DNA of 64,000 bases from Haliclona indistincta (taxonomy: Eukaryota; Porifera; Demospongiae; Haplosclerida; Chalinidae). Where the stretch lies: assembly GCA_964017065.1 (NCBI GenBank), contig OZ024788.1, positions 8,527,202 to 8,591,201 of the forward strand, in the 5' to 3' direction. Of this stretch, positions 49,028-60,459 are shown in pieces (the first letter of the stretch is position 1; each line of letters starts with the position of its first letter). A program made the translations under genes and the position numbers. The notes beneath the pieces are model-generated. The model ran no database searches. It was not told the origin of the DNA and saw only the letters and a program-made list of their open reading frames with translations.

Positions 49028-52000
49028 ATGGAAAGAGGAGGTGGAAAGCTATTGGCAATCATAGGAGATGAGGTATTTAGATAAATGAGGCAGCTTGAAA
49101 CGCTTTCTCCTGAGACGACTAATCACTTCACTCTACTTTTCATTGTGTTAGGACACTTGCACGGGATTCCTGCTCGGGGGAATAGGAGAGTTGAACAATA
49201 AGAGGCAACCGAACTTCCTAGTGGTAGACAAAGGTAATTACAGAACCGTTACAGCTAGCTCTTAGTCTACTGCATATAGCAGCTAGATCTTGACTGTTAG
49301 TCATGTGACATGGGTGTGGTGTACAAAATAAAAGCTTCTGTTCCAGCTGAGAGATGCTAGCTTTTTTCCTAAGCCTTTCTTTGAGTCCTCATTCTAATTG
49401 TAGCAATCGATTGCCTTTTGCTAGTTTGTTTCACACATTTTCTATGCTTTTAGTGACCGTGCATCATGTATTGTGATTCAATCAGTCAAACCGCAGGTGT
49501 CCCGAAATACGTACAAATCAAGAGTTATACCTTAAGGCGACTATTGTTAGCGGGTACTTAATTTAGCGAATTTTAGCGATTGTCCTATTTTCGCTAAATT
49601 AACTACCCGCCAATAATTGAATAAACGGATAAATAGGATGAGTAATTTAGAAATTAACCACGCCTAAGTTCGCGTGCAACAGCTATAGCTTGCTAGCGCT
49701 ACTAGTAGTAGTGTCGCCAGTAACAGTATTGTAACTATCGTGAACTATTTTCTACTCCATCTTCAACGTCAGTAGGGACAACAACTTCTATTTCTGTGGC
49801 CGATTCTGATTTAAGGTGTGACTCATCGTCGGAGATTCGTGATGGAATCATTGTATTGGCCTAATCTATTGAAGACTCTTTCACTAAACTGGTTTAGCAT
49901 CAATAATTCAATTGATGGTGCATTGTTGATTGCTTAATGTTTATTACTTGAAGACCTAAACGCTAAAATTAATACCCGCTAAAGTCATTATTTTCAAAAA
50001 CCGCTAAATTTTGTACCCGCCAATAATAGTCACCTTAAGGTAATTCTCACTCTAATAAACGCACACCAAGACAAAATTTCCCGCAAGTTGTCTTCCAACA
50101 GCTTTATCTTAGCACACGTATATAATTACACTTCAACGATTACAAATATCCAAAAGTAATGTTTTTCTACATAATATAAAGTTTGTCTCATTAAAATCAA
50201 TGTAGTAATTCCTGAGTTCTAGTGTAAAAATACTGAACTTTAAAAACGTGGGACATTTCCGTTTTGACAGTCTGATTGTTAGTTTCTATAATTCATCAGT
50301 AAGATAAGCAACCTGTCAGTCATATTTGTGAAAATTAGTGTTGTCCTGTCATGTCTCGCTTAGTTATCGTATAATAATTAATAATGCATTGTTGATTATT
50401 GCTATTAAAGAGATAATAGCAGTTCCCGGAGTCCTGAATGCAGTTGCAGCTGACTGGCCAAAGGTCTAGTCCTATCACTGTCCATAAAACTCTTGTTCTT
50501 TGCAGTGTGTTCTTTGAAAAACTAAATATTGTATAGTATGATCTGTACTGCAGACACCGGTACTTTCAATAGTTTCATTGCTAATTCTGTCAGTAAACGA
50601 CTTACCAACACTGTTTAGAAGTCATGGCTAGTAACTATGTTAATTTTTACCATTCTTAGTAGCATTATACAACCTTTACATAGGAGGCTCAAAGATGGCG
50701 CCGCCAAATAGCCATAGAAAACGGTGGGACACTTTCGTTTTGACATATTTACGCAGCCAAGTATATTACTAAATTGAAGCTAATACCCAGGCCTACAGAA
50801 ATAGTAACTTATTTGAGTTGTCTGCCTTACCGTCTGAGAGTATGCCACTCTAAAAGCTACTACTCGACCCAACCAATCCTGAGCTCGGCGAACTTGTAAC
50901 CGTCGCACATTTCTTCTGAAACACGCTACCAATCCCAGTTTTGATAGAACGAAAGAGCCAACATTTGTAAGTTGAAATCCGTATTCTGAAGTAACAAGTC
51001 GGTGTACAACTGATATAAAAACGACATTTCCTGAGCTGACTAGCTTTCATGTTTTCTCCTCAAATGTCCAGGGCACCGCCTACTTCCTGTTAAAATAAAA
51101 TTGGGCAATTTTCTACCCTGGCGGTTTGACTGCAATAGCTTGTGTTCAGGTCCATTAGGTTATGTTGCTCTACAATGTGCTTGATTGGAAAGACACCATC
51201 TACATTGAATACACTCTTCCTTTGTTCCATTTTCTTCCTCCTCCTCGACTCTCTTCTTATCTCACTTTTCTGTCCTTCTCACCTTATCTATATTATTTCC
51301 TCTTCATCCCACCTTTCTCTCTCCTTCCTCTCCTCCTTTTCTGAATCCTCTTACTTTTCTCTCTCTCTCTCCCTACCTCTTGGCCCTCCTTCTCTCTCAT
51401 CTCTCCATCCCTTCCTTCCCTCTCTCTCCTTCCCTCTAGATACTTCTATTAGTGATATCGAACAGGCATTTAGAAACTTCCTATCTCGTCCGGATATAGT
51501 GATCATTCTCATCAACCAAAACGTTAGTTACCATCAGTTTTATCATAACTTTGTACAGAGAACTGTGTTAGAAAAATTTATATTTCCAGTCACCACGATC
51601 TACTATAGTAGAGGGACTAAAAGTATTAGCAGGTGCCTAAATTTGGGAGAAAACCATTCCTATGAAAACTTCACTGATTTATCGCTAATTTCTCACTGAT
51701 CTTATGGTGATAAATTTTGGGTTACATTATAATGCGTGGCGATGAAAAGTCGATAAAAATGCGTACTCTAAATATTATAGATACAAGCACTACACAATCT
51801 CCTTCTTCATAGAATTAGTCAAATGTGTTTTTATTTTGTTTGCAGATTGCTGAAATGATTCGTCATGTTATTGACCAGCATCATGACCCAATACCATCTG
51901 TACTAGAGATACCCTCAAAGGACCATCCTTATGATCCCAACAAGGACTCCATTCTGAGAAGAGCTAAGGTAGGTCTAGCCCCGCTAATATTGACACCAGT

Positions 52001-52641
52001 ATGACGAACGCAATTCAGGAATAATATTATAGATTCTTTCGGTGTAATTGTAACTGAATTATTAGTTACGCCCAATAATTGAGGACATAAGTGCTTTAAA
52101 ATCTACCAGTTGCTGTGCATATGACAGTTACAACTACTTGTAAACGTGACCAAGACTCCATCTTATACTTTGTAAAACAAGAAATATTGCCGAACTTGCC
52201 TGTAACCAAGTTGCCAGGCTATCATTTAGGATAGACCTGTCTTTGAACTTTTTTGCCATATCGACACTATTTGACCATTCTGGAGGATAACATGGCTAGC
52301 ATCCAGTGGCACCATCTTATATGGGTCGCTCCACCTATTTCTGTCTTCATTTGCAGGATTTTTGATACTAGTTGTTTCCATATAATTCTTGGGAGTTCAG
52401 CCGTAAATCAAGACTTTGAGAGATTAGCAAAATTTTAGACCACAACAAAAATAATGTAGAAATTCTCTTTTTGTAATTTTAGCAGCAACTTTATTTGCTG
52501 TTTCTTTAATTTTGAAATGCAGTCTTGTCCCTCCTCGTATTATTGTTACCATGTTTGTGTTCTCTCTCATAATTATTATCCTTACCATTGCTTTTTCTCT
52601 TTCCAACTCAGGGCATGTTCAGTGCTGAGGATTTCCGCTAA
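49028..52641 (+). CDS. ATP6V1F: V-type proton ATPase subunit F, copy 1
   Basis: Subunit of the V1 sector central stalk that couples ATP hydrolysis to proton pumping. Exons 49028-49072, 49152-49233, 51440-51522, 51846-51968, 52612-52641; joins in frame, 120 residues (human 119). Reads [104 protein letters not shown], close to the animal consensus throughout. Intron 2 is 2.2 kb because a 1,650 bp element is inserted; the same intron in copy 2 is 0.6 kb. Confidence 0.96.
49483..51132. mobile_element. DNA element in ATP6V1F copy 1 intron, absent from copy 2
   Basis: Begins CAGTCAAACCGC and ends GCGGTTTGACTG, 12 bp exact inverted ends, flanked on both sides by CAAT. Copy 2 has the sequence around TATCAATAGCTT without the element, an approximate empty site. 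A TTAA MITE is nested inside. Two GTGGGACA..TTTCGTTTTGACA units occur near 50247 and 50722. No transposase recognised, so non-autonomous. Superfamily unknown. Confidence 0.75.
49532..50038. repeat. TTAA-flanked MITE nested in the 49483-51132 element
   Basis: Starts TTAAGGCGACTATTGTTAGC and ends GCCAATAATAGTCACCTTAA; TTAA duplicated. Right inner arm repeats GCTAAATT...GTACCCGC motifs of the left in inverse. Confidence 0.75.
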
Positions 52642-52769
52642 AAATAATAATTAATTGTGATGTACATATCGAACTATTATTCTGTATTGTCACTGATAGT
52701 AATACATAATAAATATCTATGTTGTCACTTACAAAGCCCGCAATCTTCTTATCAGTTGTGGTCCTTGTG

Positions 52770-53595
52770 GAAGCAGCATGCATGCTTATTTTTATGAACA
52801 TAAACACAAAATTTTAATTTGATATTAAACACATAAAATTAATTTTTAATTTGATATTAATAAACATGACATCAAAATAAAAGTCACATGTGAGTCACAT
52901 GACGACGATTGAGCAATGTGAGTATAGTGTGTTGCTGTGTGAGGTAAGTCAAAGATGAAGAACAGATTTGAGAACTGGTTTGTGAGAAAGAAAAAGAAAA
53001 CTTGTTACAGTGACAGAGAGAGAAGCTTGGTTAGACTGTGTTCATTCCTATTGAAAGAAAGCTGTTGACTTCTGAATGAATTCTGCAGAGAAAAACATAG
53101 TTTAGTAACTAAAAACATGACACAATACAATATATTCATCAGTGAAGTTGCATCATACTAGACATTTTGGGCAGTAGATTGGACTTAATTTTCGAATGAC
53201 TTACATGTAGGCCTTCGAAAATAAAATCTTATCAAAAATTAATTCATTTTGCTTAAATTTTTGTGTAAAACGACACCCAAACGACGCCTTTCAGCCATCA
53301 TCGCACCTGCTGGGAACCCAAAATTGCGAAGAAACTTGCCTGCAGTATCCGTAGGGAGTCTGGCAATGGTACTATAATGCATTGGCTGAGCCTGTCGATG
53401 TCCACTATGCCCGTCCATGTGGAGCCACAAACCATCACTAAACCAAGCGCCCCGTATGTGTTTGCTGAGCTCAAAATGTCCTGTGTAAGTGCCGTTCACT
53501 GTTCCTTCGACGGGCTGTATTCGCTTCTTGTTAACACCACGATGTCCATTCAAGCTACATGTAGCAGAGCTAGCACTATAAAACGGACTCAATAA
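52770..53595. repeat. Repeat R, copy 1
   Basis: About 830 bp homologous to 61989-62806 (shared CATGACATCAAAATAAAAGT, GAGTCACATGACGACGATTG, GAGAACTGGTTTGTGAGAAA, CAGCCATCATC). Its junction with the ATP6V1F 3' flank is discussed in the findings. Short frames in it are not conserved between copies and do not look coding. Confidence 0.75.
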
Positions 53596-54161
53596 TTTTT
53601 TTGTAAAAAATTACAAAGCTCAATTTTTTGAATATCGTCATCGGGTCAACTTACGAAAATTAAATTCTAATGAAAATAACCAGTTATACAGTATCAGATA
53701 TTGATAAATTGTCAAGTTTTCTTATTCATCAAAATTTTTACCTCTAAATTTCCCAATTTTACTGCCCACTTCTTCAGTACAAAGGAATTCTTAAAGGCTG
53801 CTTACTAAATTCCTTGTAGAGAGAAATTTTGAAATACAAGCCGACAGCCTCGCTTATATATTTTAGTTAAATCTTGACAATTTACAAAAAAATATTCTTA
53901 CAACAAAAATTAATGATACCCATCTGTACAGCAACAGTGTAAGCAGTACATGCAATAACTTACTACAGGCACATAGCAGTATAATAGCAATAAACCATTT
54001 CAGATTTACAGAAACATTAATGTTCATCACAAGCATGTACACAAATGTAGTCTAGACTACTTCCACCTATCAAAATGCCTCTAGGTTATTGAAAGGCAAA
54101 AGCTGCAATAGCCCATGCTAGATACACCAGCACAGTACATGATTCACAATGTATTGAGTAC
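53596..54161. other. Stretch between repeat R and KH exon, no feature seen
   Basis: AT-rich DNA without recognisable genes. Confidence 0.35.
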
Positions 54162-54282
54162 CTTGAGTTGATGAGGTATTGCGCCATACCAACAGCCTCT
54201 GGTGTCCCCGTGATGGTGACCAACCGATCCAACCCATCTCCTTCATTACCAGCTATTTTGATATGAGCTCCTGAATTTACTC
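54162..54282 (-). pseudogene. Orphan KH-domain exon (PCBP/hnRNP K type)
   Basis: An exon with acceptor TGTTGCAG and donor AAG|GTACTC. It encodes VNSGAHIKIAGNEGDGLD and LVTITGTPEAVGMAQYLINS, the second half of a KH RNA-binding domain as in the third KH of poly(rC)-binding proteins (SGA.IKI, R.VTITG, AQYLIN). No exon for the first half with the GXXG loop was seen nearby. It is either one exon of a gene with far-away partners, or a fragment left by the local duplication. Confidence 0.6.
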
Positions 54283-54812
54283 TGCAACAGAGAAAAAAAT
54301 CAAATCACAAGCATGAGAGAGAAATGTGCTATAAATAGTAAAGAACATGATACTTATTATGTACTCAGTGTTTCATGTAGGAATGAGATGCTTAGCTCCC
54401 TTGATCTATTCAACCTTCTTGAGTCACAAAATACTAGAATTACAAACTCTATCGCTCTCTCGTCCCACATTTTTATCAATTAATCTTCAACAAATAAGAA
54501 GAATATCGAATTCCGTGTTTGGAAGGTCAACTGTACTCACATCTAGTGACGAGAGGATAGCAACATCATCGAAAGTGCTTTATTACTCGGAATTGATCTT
54601 ACTCAGTGGTGTGTAACAGATTCTGACTAACAAGCGTGGGTGGCGTACTAGCTACCCTACTCTACTAGCATAGGAGCACTCACTCGGTGTGCACGTGAGC
54701 TCTCCAAGTAGCACAGATAGTTCTGAAGGAGTCTGTGGTTCTTAGTAGCTACCTCATTGTTGCTGTCTTTACCTAAGCTAGCTCACATACTGCCACATTG
54801 GAGAGTAACCGC

Positions 54813-54966
54813 CTTTCTGAAATCGATACGAAATTGAAAATTTCAGCAACAGATCTCAATGTTCAATGATTAACTGCAGACTATGTTAAAGATAGAGGCT
54901 AACCTCTTTCTGTGATCTGTTCAGTTCTCGTAGCAATCGTCTGTAGAGCCCAGTAGTGCTGGACAT
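54813..54966 (-). pseudogene. FMC1: FMC1 pseudogene, copy 2 (core of exons 1 and 2)
   Basis: Exon 1 at 54904-54966 is intact (MSSTTGLYRRLLRELNRSQKE) and the acceptor of exon 2 is kept at 54816. The exon 2 homology extends left to about 54685 and begins KGGYSPMWQY, but a 2-base deletion relative to copy 1 (CATACTGCC versus TATATACTGCC on the plus strand) creates a stop directly after. Exon 3 is missing, because homology with copy 1 starts around 54475, inside the former intron 2. The gene was therefore truncated by the duplication and has since decayed. Confidence 0.88.
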
Positions 54967-55180
54967 GTTTAGCACGTGAATGGAGTCAACGGACGTAAAC
55001 AGACAATTACGGAGTTTGTTTTAACCCTTTTACGCTCTTTTATTGATCACTTTCGTGTATTTCCGTGTTATCTACAATGTAGGAGAAACCAGGAGCGCAT
55101 ATAAACGTATGTTTATATGCGCTCCTGGAGAAACACCGTCTGCAATCGAGGCTGAATAGAGAGCTAGTAGCAGACGCGAA
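54967..55180. promoter_or_regulatory. Bidirectional promoter, copy 2, with 40 bp hairpin insertion
   Basis: Same layout as 48856-49027, but 55089-55128 contains an insertion with two exact 18 bp inverted arms (CCAGGAGCGCATATAAAC) around GTAT, flanked by a 5 bp direct repeat AGAAA. Copy 1 has no such hairpin. Confidence 0.7.
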
Positions 55181-57374
55181 ATGGAAAGAGGAGGTGGAAA
55201 GCTATTGGCAATTATAGGAGATGAGGTATTTAGATAAACGAGGCAGCTGGAAACGCTTTCTCCTGAGATGACTAATCACTTCACTCTACTTTTCATTGTG
55301 TTAGGACACTTGCACGGGATTCCTGCTCGGGGGAATAGGAGAGATGAACAATAAGAGGCAACCGAACTTCCTAGTGGTAGACAAAGGTGACTACAGTACC
55401 GTTACAGCTAGCTCTACTGCATATAGCAGCTAGATCTTGACTGTTAGTCATGTGACATGGGTGTGATGTACAAAATAAAGCTTCTGTTCCAGCTGAGAGA
55501 TACTAGCTTTTCCTAAACCTTTCTTTGAGTCCTCATTCTAACTTTAGCAATCGATTGCATTTTGCTAGTTTTGTTTCACACTATTTTCTATGCTTTTAGT
55601 GACTGTGCATCATGTATTGTGATTCATTAGCTAGCTTGTATCAATAGCTTATGTTCAGGTCCATTAGATTATGTTGCTCTACAATGTGCTTGATTGCAAA
55701 GACATCTGCATTGAATACACTCTTCCTTTCATTCATTTTCTTCCTCCTCGACTCTCTTCTCTCACATTTTCTGTCCTTCTATATCATTTCCTCTTCATCC
55801 CATCTTTCTCTCTCCTTCCCTCTCTTTCTCCCTCCCTCTCTCCCTCCCTCTCTCTCGCCTCCCTCCCTCCCTCTCTCCTCCCTCTTCCCTCCCTCTCTCT
55901 CACCCTCTCTCTCTCTCCCTCCCTCTTCCCTCCCTCTCTCTCTCTCATCTCTTCATCGTCTCCTTCCCTCTCTCTCCTTCCCTCTAGATACTTCTATTAG
56001 TGATATCGAACAGGCGTTTAGAAAGTTCCTATCTCGTCCGGATATAGTGATCATTCTCATCAACCAAGATGTTAGTTACCATCATTTTTATCATAACTTT
56101 GTACAGAAAACTGCATGATACTGTGTTAGAAAAAATTATCTTTCCAGTCACCACGATCTACTATAGTAGGGCGACTAAAAGCATTAGCAGGTACCTAAAT
56201 TTGGGAGCAAACCATTCCTATGAAAACTTCACTGATTTATCACTAATAATTTCTTGCTGATCTTATGGTGATAAATTTTTGTTTACATTATAATGCACGG
56301 CGATGAAAAGTCGATAAAAATGCATATAGATACAAGCGCTACACAATCTCCTTCTTCATAGAATTAGTCAAATGTGTTTTAATTTTGTTTGCAGATTGCT
56401 GAAATGATTCGTCATGTTATTGACCAGCACCAGAACCCAATACCATCTGTGCTAGAGATACCATCAAAGGACCACCCTTATGATCCCAACAAGGACTCCA
56501 TTCTGAGAAGAGCTAAGGTAGGTCTAGCCCCGCTAATATTGACACCAGTATGACGAACACAATTCAGGAATAAAAATACCATAGATCTGGAATTTTCGCA
56601 TATCCAAATTTTGTTCTATCAAATTTTCGGTGTAATTAATTTTCGTAGTTAGCTTAAGTGCGCAAATAGTGCGCATTGATTAAACCAATGCACTTACGTA
56701 TTTAATTTTCGTCGCAAGGACGAACGATGACAATATTTTGATGATGAAAATTTCCACATTTACAGTAGATTCTTTTGGTTTAATTGTAACTGAATTATTA
56801 GTTACGCCCAATTATAATTGAGGACAAAAGTGCTTAAAAATCTACTATTTGCTGTGCATATAACAGTGCCAGCTACTTGGAAACGCGACCAAGAATCTGT
56901 CTTATACTTAGTGAAACAAGTTAGATGATAAATATTGCCGAACTTGCCCTGTGACCAAGTTGCCAAGCTATCGTTTACCTGTCTTGAAATTTTTACCCCT
57001 ATCTACACTTTTTGAATAGTTGTCATACTGGAGGATAACATGGCTAGCATCCAGTGGCACCATCTTATATGGGTCACTCCACCTATTTCCATCCTCAATT
57101 GCAGGATTTTTGATACTAGTTGTTTCCATATAATTCTTGGGAGTTCAGCCGTACATCCAAGAGATGAACAGATATTAGAAATGTAGAAATTCTCTTTTTG
57201 TAATTTTAGCAGCAACTTTATTTGCTGTTTCTTTAATTTTGAAACGCAGTCTTGACCCTCGTATTATCGTTACCATGCGTTACCATGTTGTGTTCTCCCT
57301 CATAATTATTATCCTTACCATTGCTTTTTCTCTTTCCAACACAGGGCATGTTCAGTGCTGAGGATTTCCGCTAA
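55181..57374 (+). CDS. ATP6V1F: V-type proton ATPase subunit F, copy 2
   Basis: Exons 55181-55225, 55305-55386, 55988-56070, 56395-56517, 57345-57374, in frame, 120 residues with identical exon sizes to copy 1. Differences I see are few: IGEMNNKRQ for [18 protein letters not shown] for [14 protein letters not shown] for LINQN, DQHQNP for DQHHDP. All splice sites are kept, so this copy looks functional. The introns have diverged by indels and the intron 2 element is absent. CT-rich repeats of about 190 bp (55800-55987) precede the exon 3 acceptor. Confidence 0.95.
55800..55987. repeat. CT-rich microsatellite before ATP6V1F copy 2 exon 3
   Basis: CTCCCTCC and CTCTCT runs end at the acceptor CCCTCTAG. 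The corresponding tract of copy 1 (51355-51439) is shorter. Confidence 0.85.
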
Positions 57375-57638
57375 AAATAATAATTAATTGTGATGTACAT
57401 ATCGAACTATTATTCTGTATTGTCACTGATAGTTAAAACTTAATAAAATAATATCTGTAAAAAATATTATTGTTGATGTTGTCACTTACAAAAGCCCGCA
57501 ATCTTATCCTGTTGTGGTCTTTGTGGAAGCAATAGGCGTGGAAGGATAGCTTGAGTTGAGGAGGGCGTGACAGCTCAAATCCCGTGAGTAGTGCTGAGCT
57601 AGCTCAAGTTATCTTCTTTTATTATCTGCGATCTCATC
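57375..57638. other. Intergenic, ATP6V1F copy 2 to first jacalin gene
   Basis: Holds the 3' flank of ATP6V1F and presumed promoter of the lectin. GAGGGCGTGACAGCTCAAATC at 57561-57581 recurs before the second and third lectin genes as GAGGGTGTGGCAGCTCAAAA and GGAGGGCGTGACAGTCTCG, a candidate shared promoter element. Confidence 0.5.
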
Positions 57639-58787
57639 ATGAGCTCGCCTGTTGCTTTTCAGCTACTTCTGCTCGCTTTTGGAGCCGTGGCTTGGTCGGC
57701 TACAGCCAGCATCGTTCCATGCGTACCACCAAAAGATCCCTACCCTCCAGTAAAAGGCGACAAATTCGGGAAATGCGGCTTTCTTATACCAAATAATACT
57801 GTTCAGCGAGATCTGAGGTGAGAGAGAGTTCATTTTATTTATATAAAGCACATTTTCCAATCAGTCAAAATTCGAGCGATTGCCAGGACTTTGGTTCTTT
57901 CCAAGGGACCAAGCAAGGCACGCCGTTCAAGGATCCTTGCAAACCCAATGTCACCATAGACAAGATTGAGCTCACTGTAAGCAAGGCACCTGTGATGATT
58001 CGATCACTAAAGACCACTTACAGGTACTATGATGTTAAAATGCATCTGTATACATGTACCTTCAAATTGCATGCTTTCATAATAATAGTGTGAAATATTT
58101 TTGTCACATCGATTGTAAGAATTTATACCACAAGGGTGTAGGTTCATATTCATATTATGTTGTCAAGAGCAACCTTATCACACACAAGAGCTGTGCAAAA
58201 CTCACCACCGTTTGATTTTCATTATTATTTTTCAGAAAAAAAAAACACCAAATGTTGTTGCAATCCTCTTTCAATGACCACGCCTTACACATTGCAAATA
58301 AGAAACTACGTTAGTTGAACTTGAGCCTGAGCGAGAGCATATTAACTATGCATTTAGCAAAAACAAACTGCAATAAGATGAAACTAGTTTGTGAACAATG
58401 GTCTCACAATATTATTTAAAAAGATTATACAGATAAATTAATGTACTTGTATTAATTTTTTGCAGTGATGGTTCAGTGTATTCTCATGGAACTCCTACTG
58501 ATGAGGTGTATACCATTGATCTCACAGCTTCCAATCCTCATCTCTACGTTATTGGCTCTGTTGTCAGTTATAGCGACGTTGTCTACAGGATAACATTCCT
58601 AGCTGTGGATCACTATATCAAGAAATTTTGTACTTTTGGACCCATCGGAGGTGACGGTGGTGATTGGAGAATTGAGTCTAGTCCAGTGAATGCATTCTAT
58701 GGCAATGCTGATGAGGGAATCAACAGCCTTGGATTCTATGGCTGCATTCAAGAGCCGCTTGTAGATTTACATAAACTAACTGTATAA
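57639..58787 (+). CDS. Secreted jacalin-like lectin 1
   Basis: Exons 57639-57817, 57865-58023, 58466-58787, joins in frame, about 219 residues. A signal peptide (VAFQLLLLAFGAVAWSATAS) leads into PVKGDKFGKCGFLIPNN, a Cys-containing linker (SDCQDFGSFQGTKQGTPF, KDPCKPNVTI) and a jacalin-type beta-prism: KIELTVSKAPVMIRSLK, SDGSVYSHGTPTDEVYTI, FGPIGGDGGDW, VNAFYGNADEGINSLGFYG. GPIGGDGG and the final G.YGNADEGI...GFYG correspond to the strands forming the sugar site in jacalin-like lectins. Carbohydrate binding outside the cell is expected, ligand unknown. Confidence 0.88.
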
Positions 58788-59027
58788 CTTGACAAGTTAC
58801 TGCACATTAGACTACAGTCATGTATTTAAAATTCTGTATTAACCTATGGGGGTAAAATCTGTGATGTCGTTGATAAAAACATTTTGTTTGAAAACAATTG
58901 CTCCTGTTCTCACTCGCAACACAAAGAAGCCAAATGCAGAGGGTGTGGCAGCTCAAAATCTCGTGATTCATTCAAATTGCAGTAATAGCTGAAGTTCAGT
59001 TGCTTTTTTATTTACGATCTCATCACG
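58788..59027. other. Intergenic, jacalin 1 to jacalin 2
   Basis: Short spacer carrying the GAGGGTGTGGCAGCTCAAAA motif near 58937. Confidence 0.4.
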
Positions 59028-60175
59028 ATGTTCTCTGCTGCTGCTGCTGCTGTTTCCCTGCTACTTTTGTTCGTTTTTGGAGCCGTGGCTTGGTCGGCTA
59101 CAGCCAGTATCGTTCAATGCATACCACCATACGATCCCTGGCCTTTAGTCAAAGGAGACAAATTTGGAAAATGCGGCTTTCTCATTCCAAATAATACTGC
59201 TCAGCAAGAGCTGAGGTGAGAGAAAGTTCATTTTATTTGCGAAAAAACACCATCATTTTCTCATCAGTCAATATTCGAGCGATTGTCAGGACTTTGGTTC
59301 CTTCCAAGGGACCAAGCAAGGCACACCTTTCAAGGATCCATGCAAACCCAATGTCACCATAGACAAGATTGAACTCACAGTAAGCAAGGCACCTGTGATG
59401 ATTCGATCACTAAAGACCACTTACAGGTACTGTCAACAATGCATGTGTATAGAGTGTATAGTATAGTAGACCTGCACCGTCGCATACACACATGTACATG
59501 TACGAGGGTACAATCATGTTTTATTGTGTTTTTGCATTTATGAGTGTCTGAGCACTTTCATGGTAAGTTTTATTCGTGTGTAGCCAAAAGCAGCTGTTTG
59601 CTCAGTGCCTTGATACACATGACTACGAAAAAACTTTCTCAATTTAAACTGCAATGGCGGAATTTCAATGTATTTCAATGACTTCATTACCACATCTTTC
59701 CACATTGCTGATAAAAACAGTTAAGATATCCATGTTGAGCCTGAGCTGGAGCCTCTGCTAGAATGCATTCATGCAAACAGGAGTTTTTGTCAGTGATGTG
59801 TTCAAAACAATAGTTTTAATTTAATGCTTGTAAAACTGTTTTTCTTGCAGTGATGGTTCAGTGTATTCTCATGGCACTCCTACTGATGAAGTGTATATCA
59901 TTGATCTCACAACTTACAATCCTCGTCTCTACATTTATGGTTCCGTTGTGAGTTATAGCGATGTTGTTTACAGAATAACAATCCTCGCTGTGGATCACTA
60001 TCTCAAGAAAGCATGTTCTTTTGGACCCATCGGAGGTGACGGTGGTGATTGGAAAATTGTGCCTAGTCCAGTGAATGCATTCTATGGCAGTGCTGATGAG
60101 GGAATCAATGGTCTTGGATTCTATGGATGTGTTCAAGAGCCTCTTGTAGATTTACATAAGATTTACCAGCTATAG
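59028..60175 (+). CDS. Secreted jacalin-like lectin 2
   Basis: Exons 59028-59215, 59268-59426, 59851-60175, in frame, about 223 residues. Signal peptide starts with MFSAAAAAVSLLLLFVFGA. The GDKFGKCGFLIPNN block, the second exon and the jacalin fold (SDGSVYSHGTPTDEVYII, FGPIGGDGGDWKIVPS, VNAFYGSADEGINGLGFYG) match copy 1. The C-terminus is DLHKIYQL. A CTG-repeat encodes the alanines of the signal peptide. Confidence 0.88.
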
Positions 60176-60459
60176 TGCATTAGAATTAAATTTACATATT
60201 GTTGTGCTATTGATGTCCGTATCTGTTTCTCCATTGATAATTTCTTTAAAATTTACGTGGATGTAAAATTAACAAGACAACTCAGTGAAAAAAAAAAAAA
60301 CCATATTAATTTTTCTTAGCCATAGATGATAATATAGAGTACTGACTGTTGACTGTATCATTTCTATTCTGACTTGCGGAGGGCGTGACAGTCTCGTATC
60401 TCGTGACTCTCAACTGCATCAAGCCGCTTTGCTGCTGTGACAGTGCTGTCATCTACATT
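60176..60459. other. Intergenic, jacalin 2 to jacalin 3
   Basis: Spacer with a poly-A run near 60290 and the GGAGGGCGTGACAG motif at 60377. Confidence 0.4.

Noticed and set aside
51142..51699. 185-codon plus-strand frame containing [14 protein letters not shown] (and its counterpart at 55651-56118)
   Set aside because: Only the ATP6V1F exon 3 segment is real. The rest is CT-repeat intron read in frame with it.
53239..53592. 117-codon minus-strand frame MSPFYSASSATCSLNGHRG...
   Set aside because: The homologous stretch of repeat R copy 2 does not keep this frame, as expected for non-coding repeat DNA.
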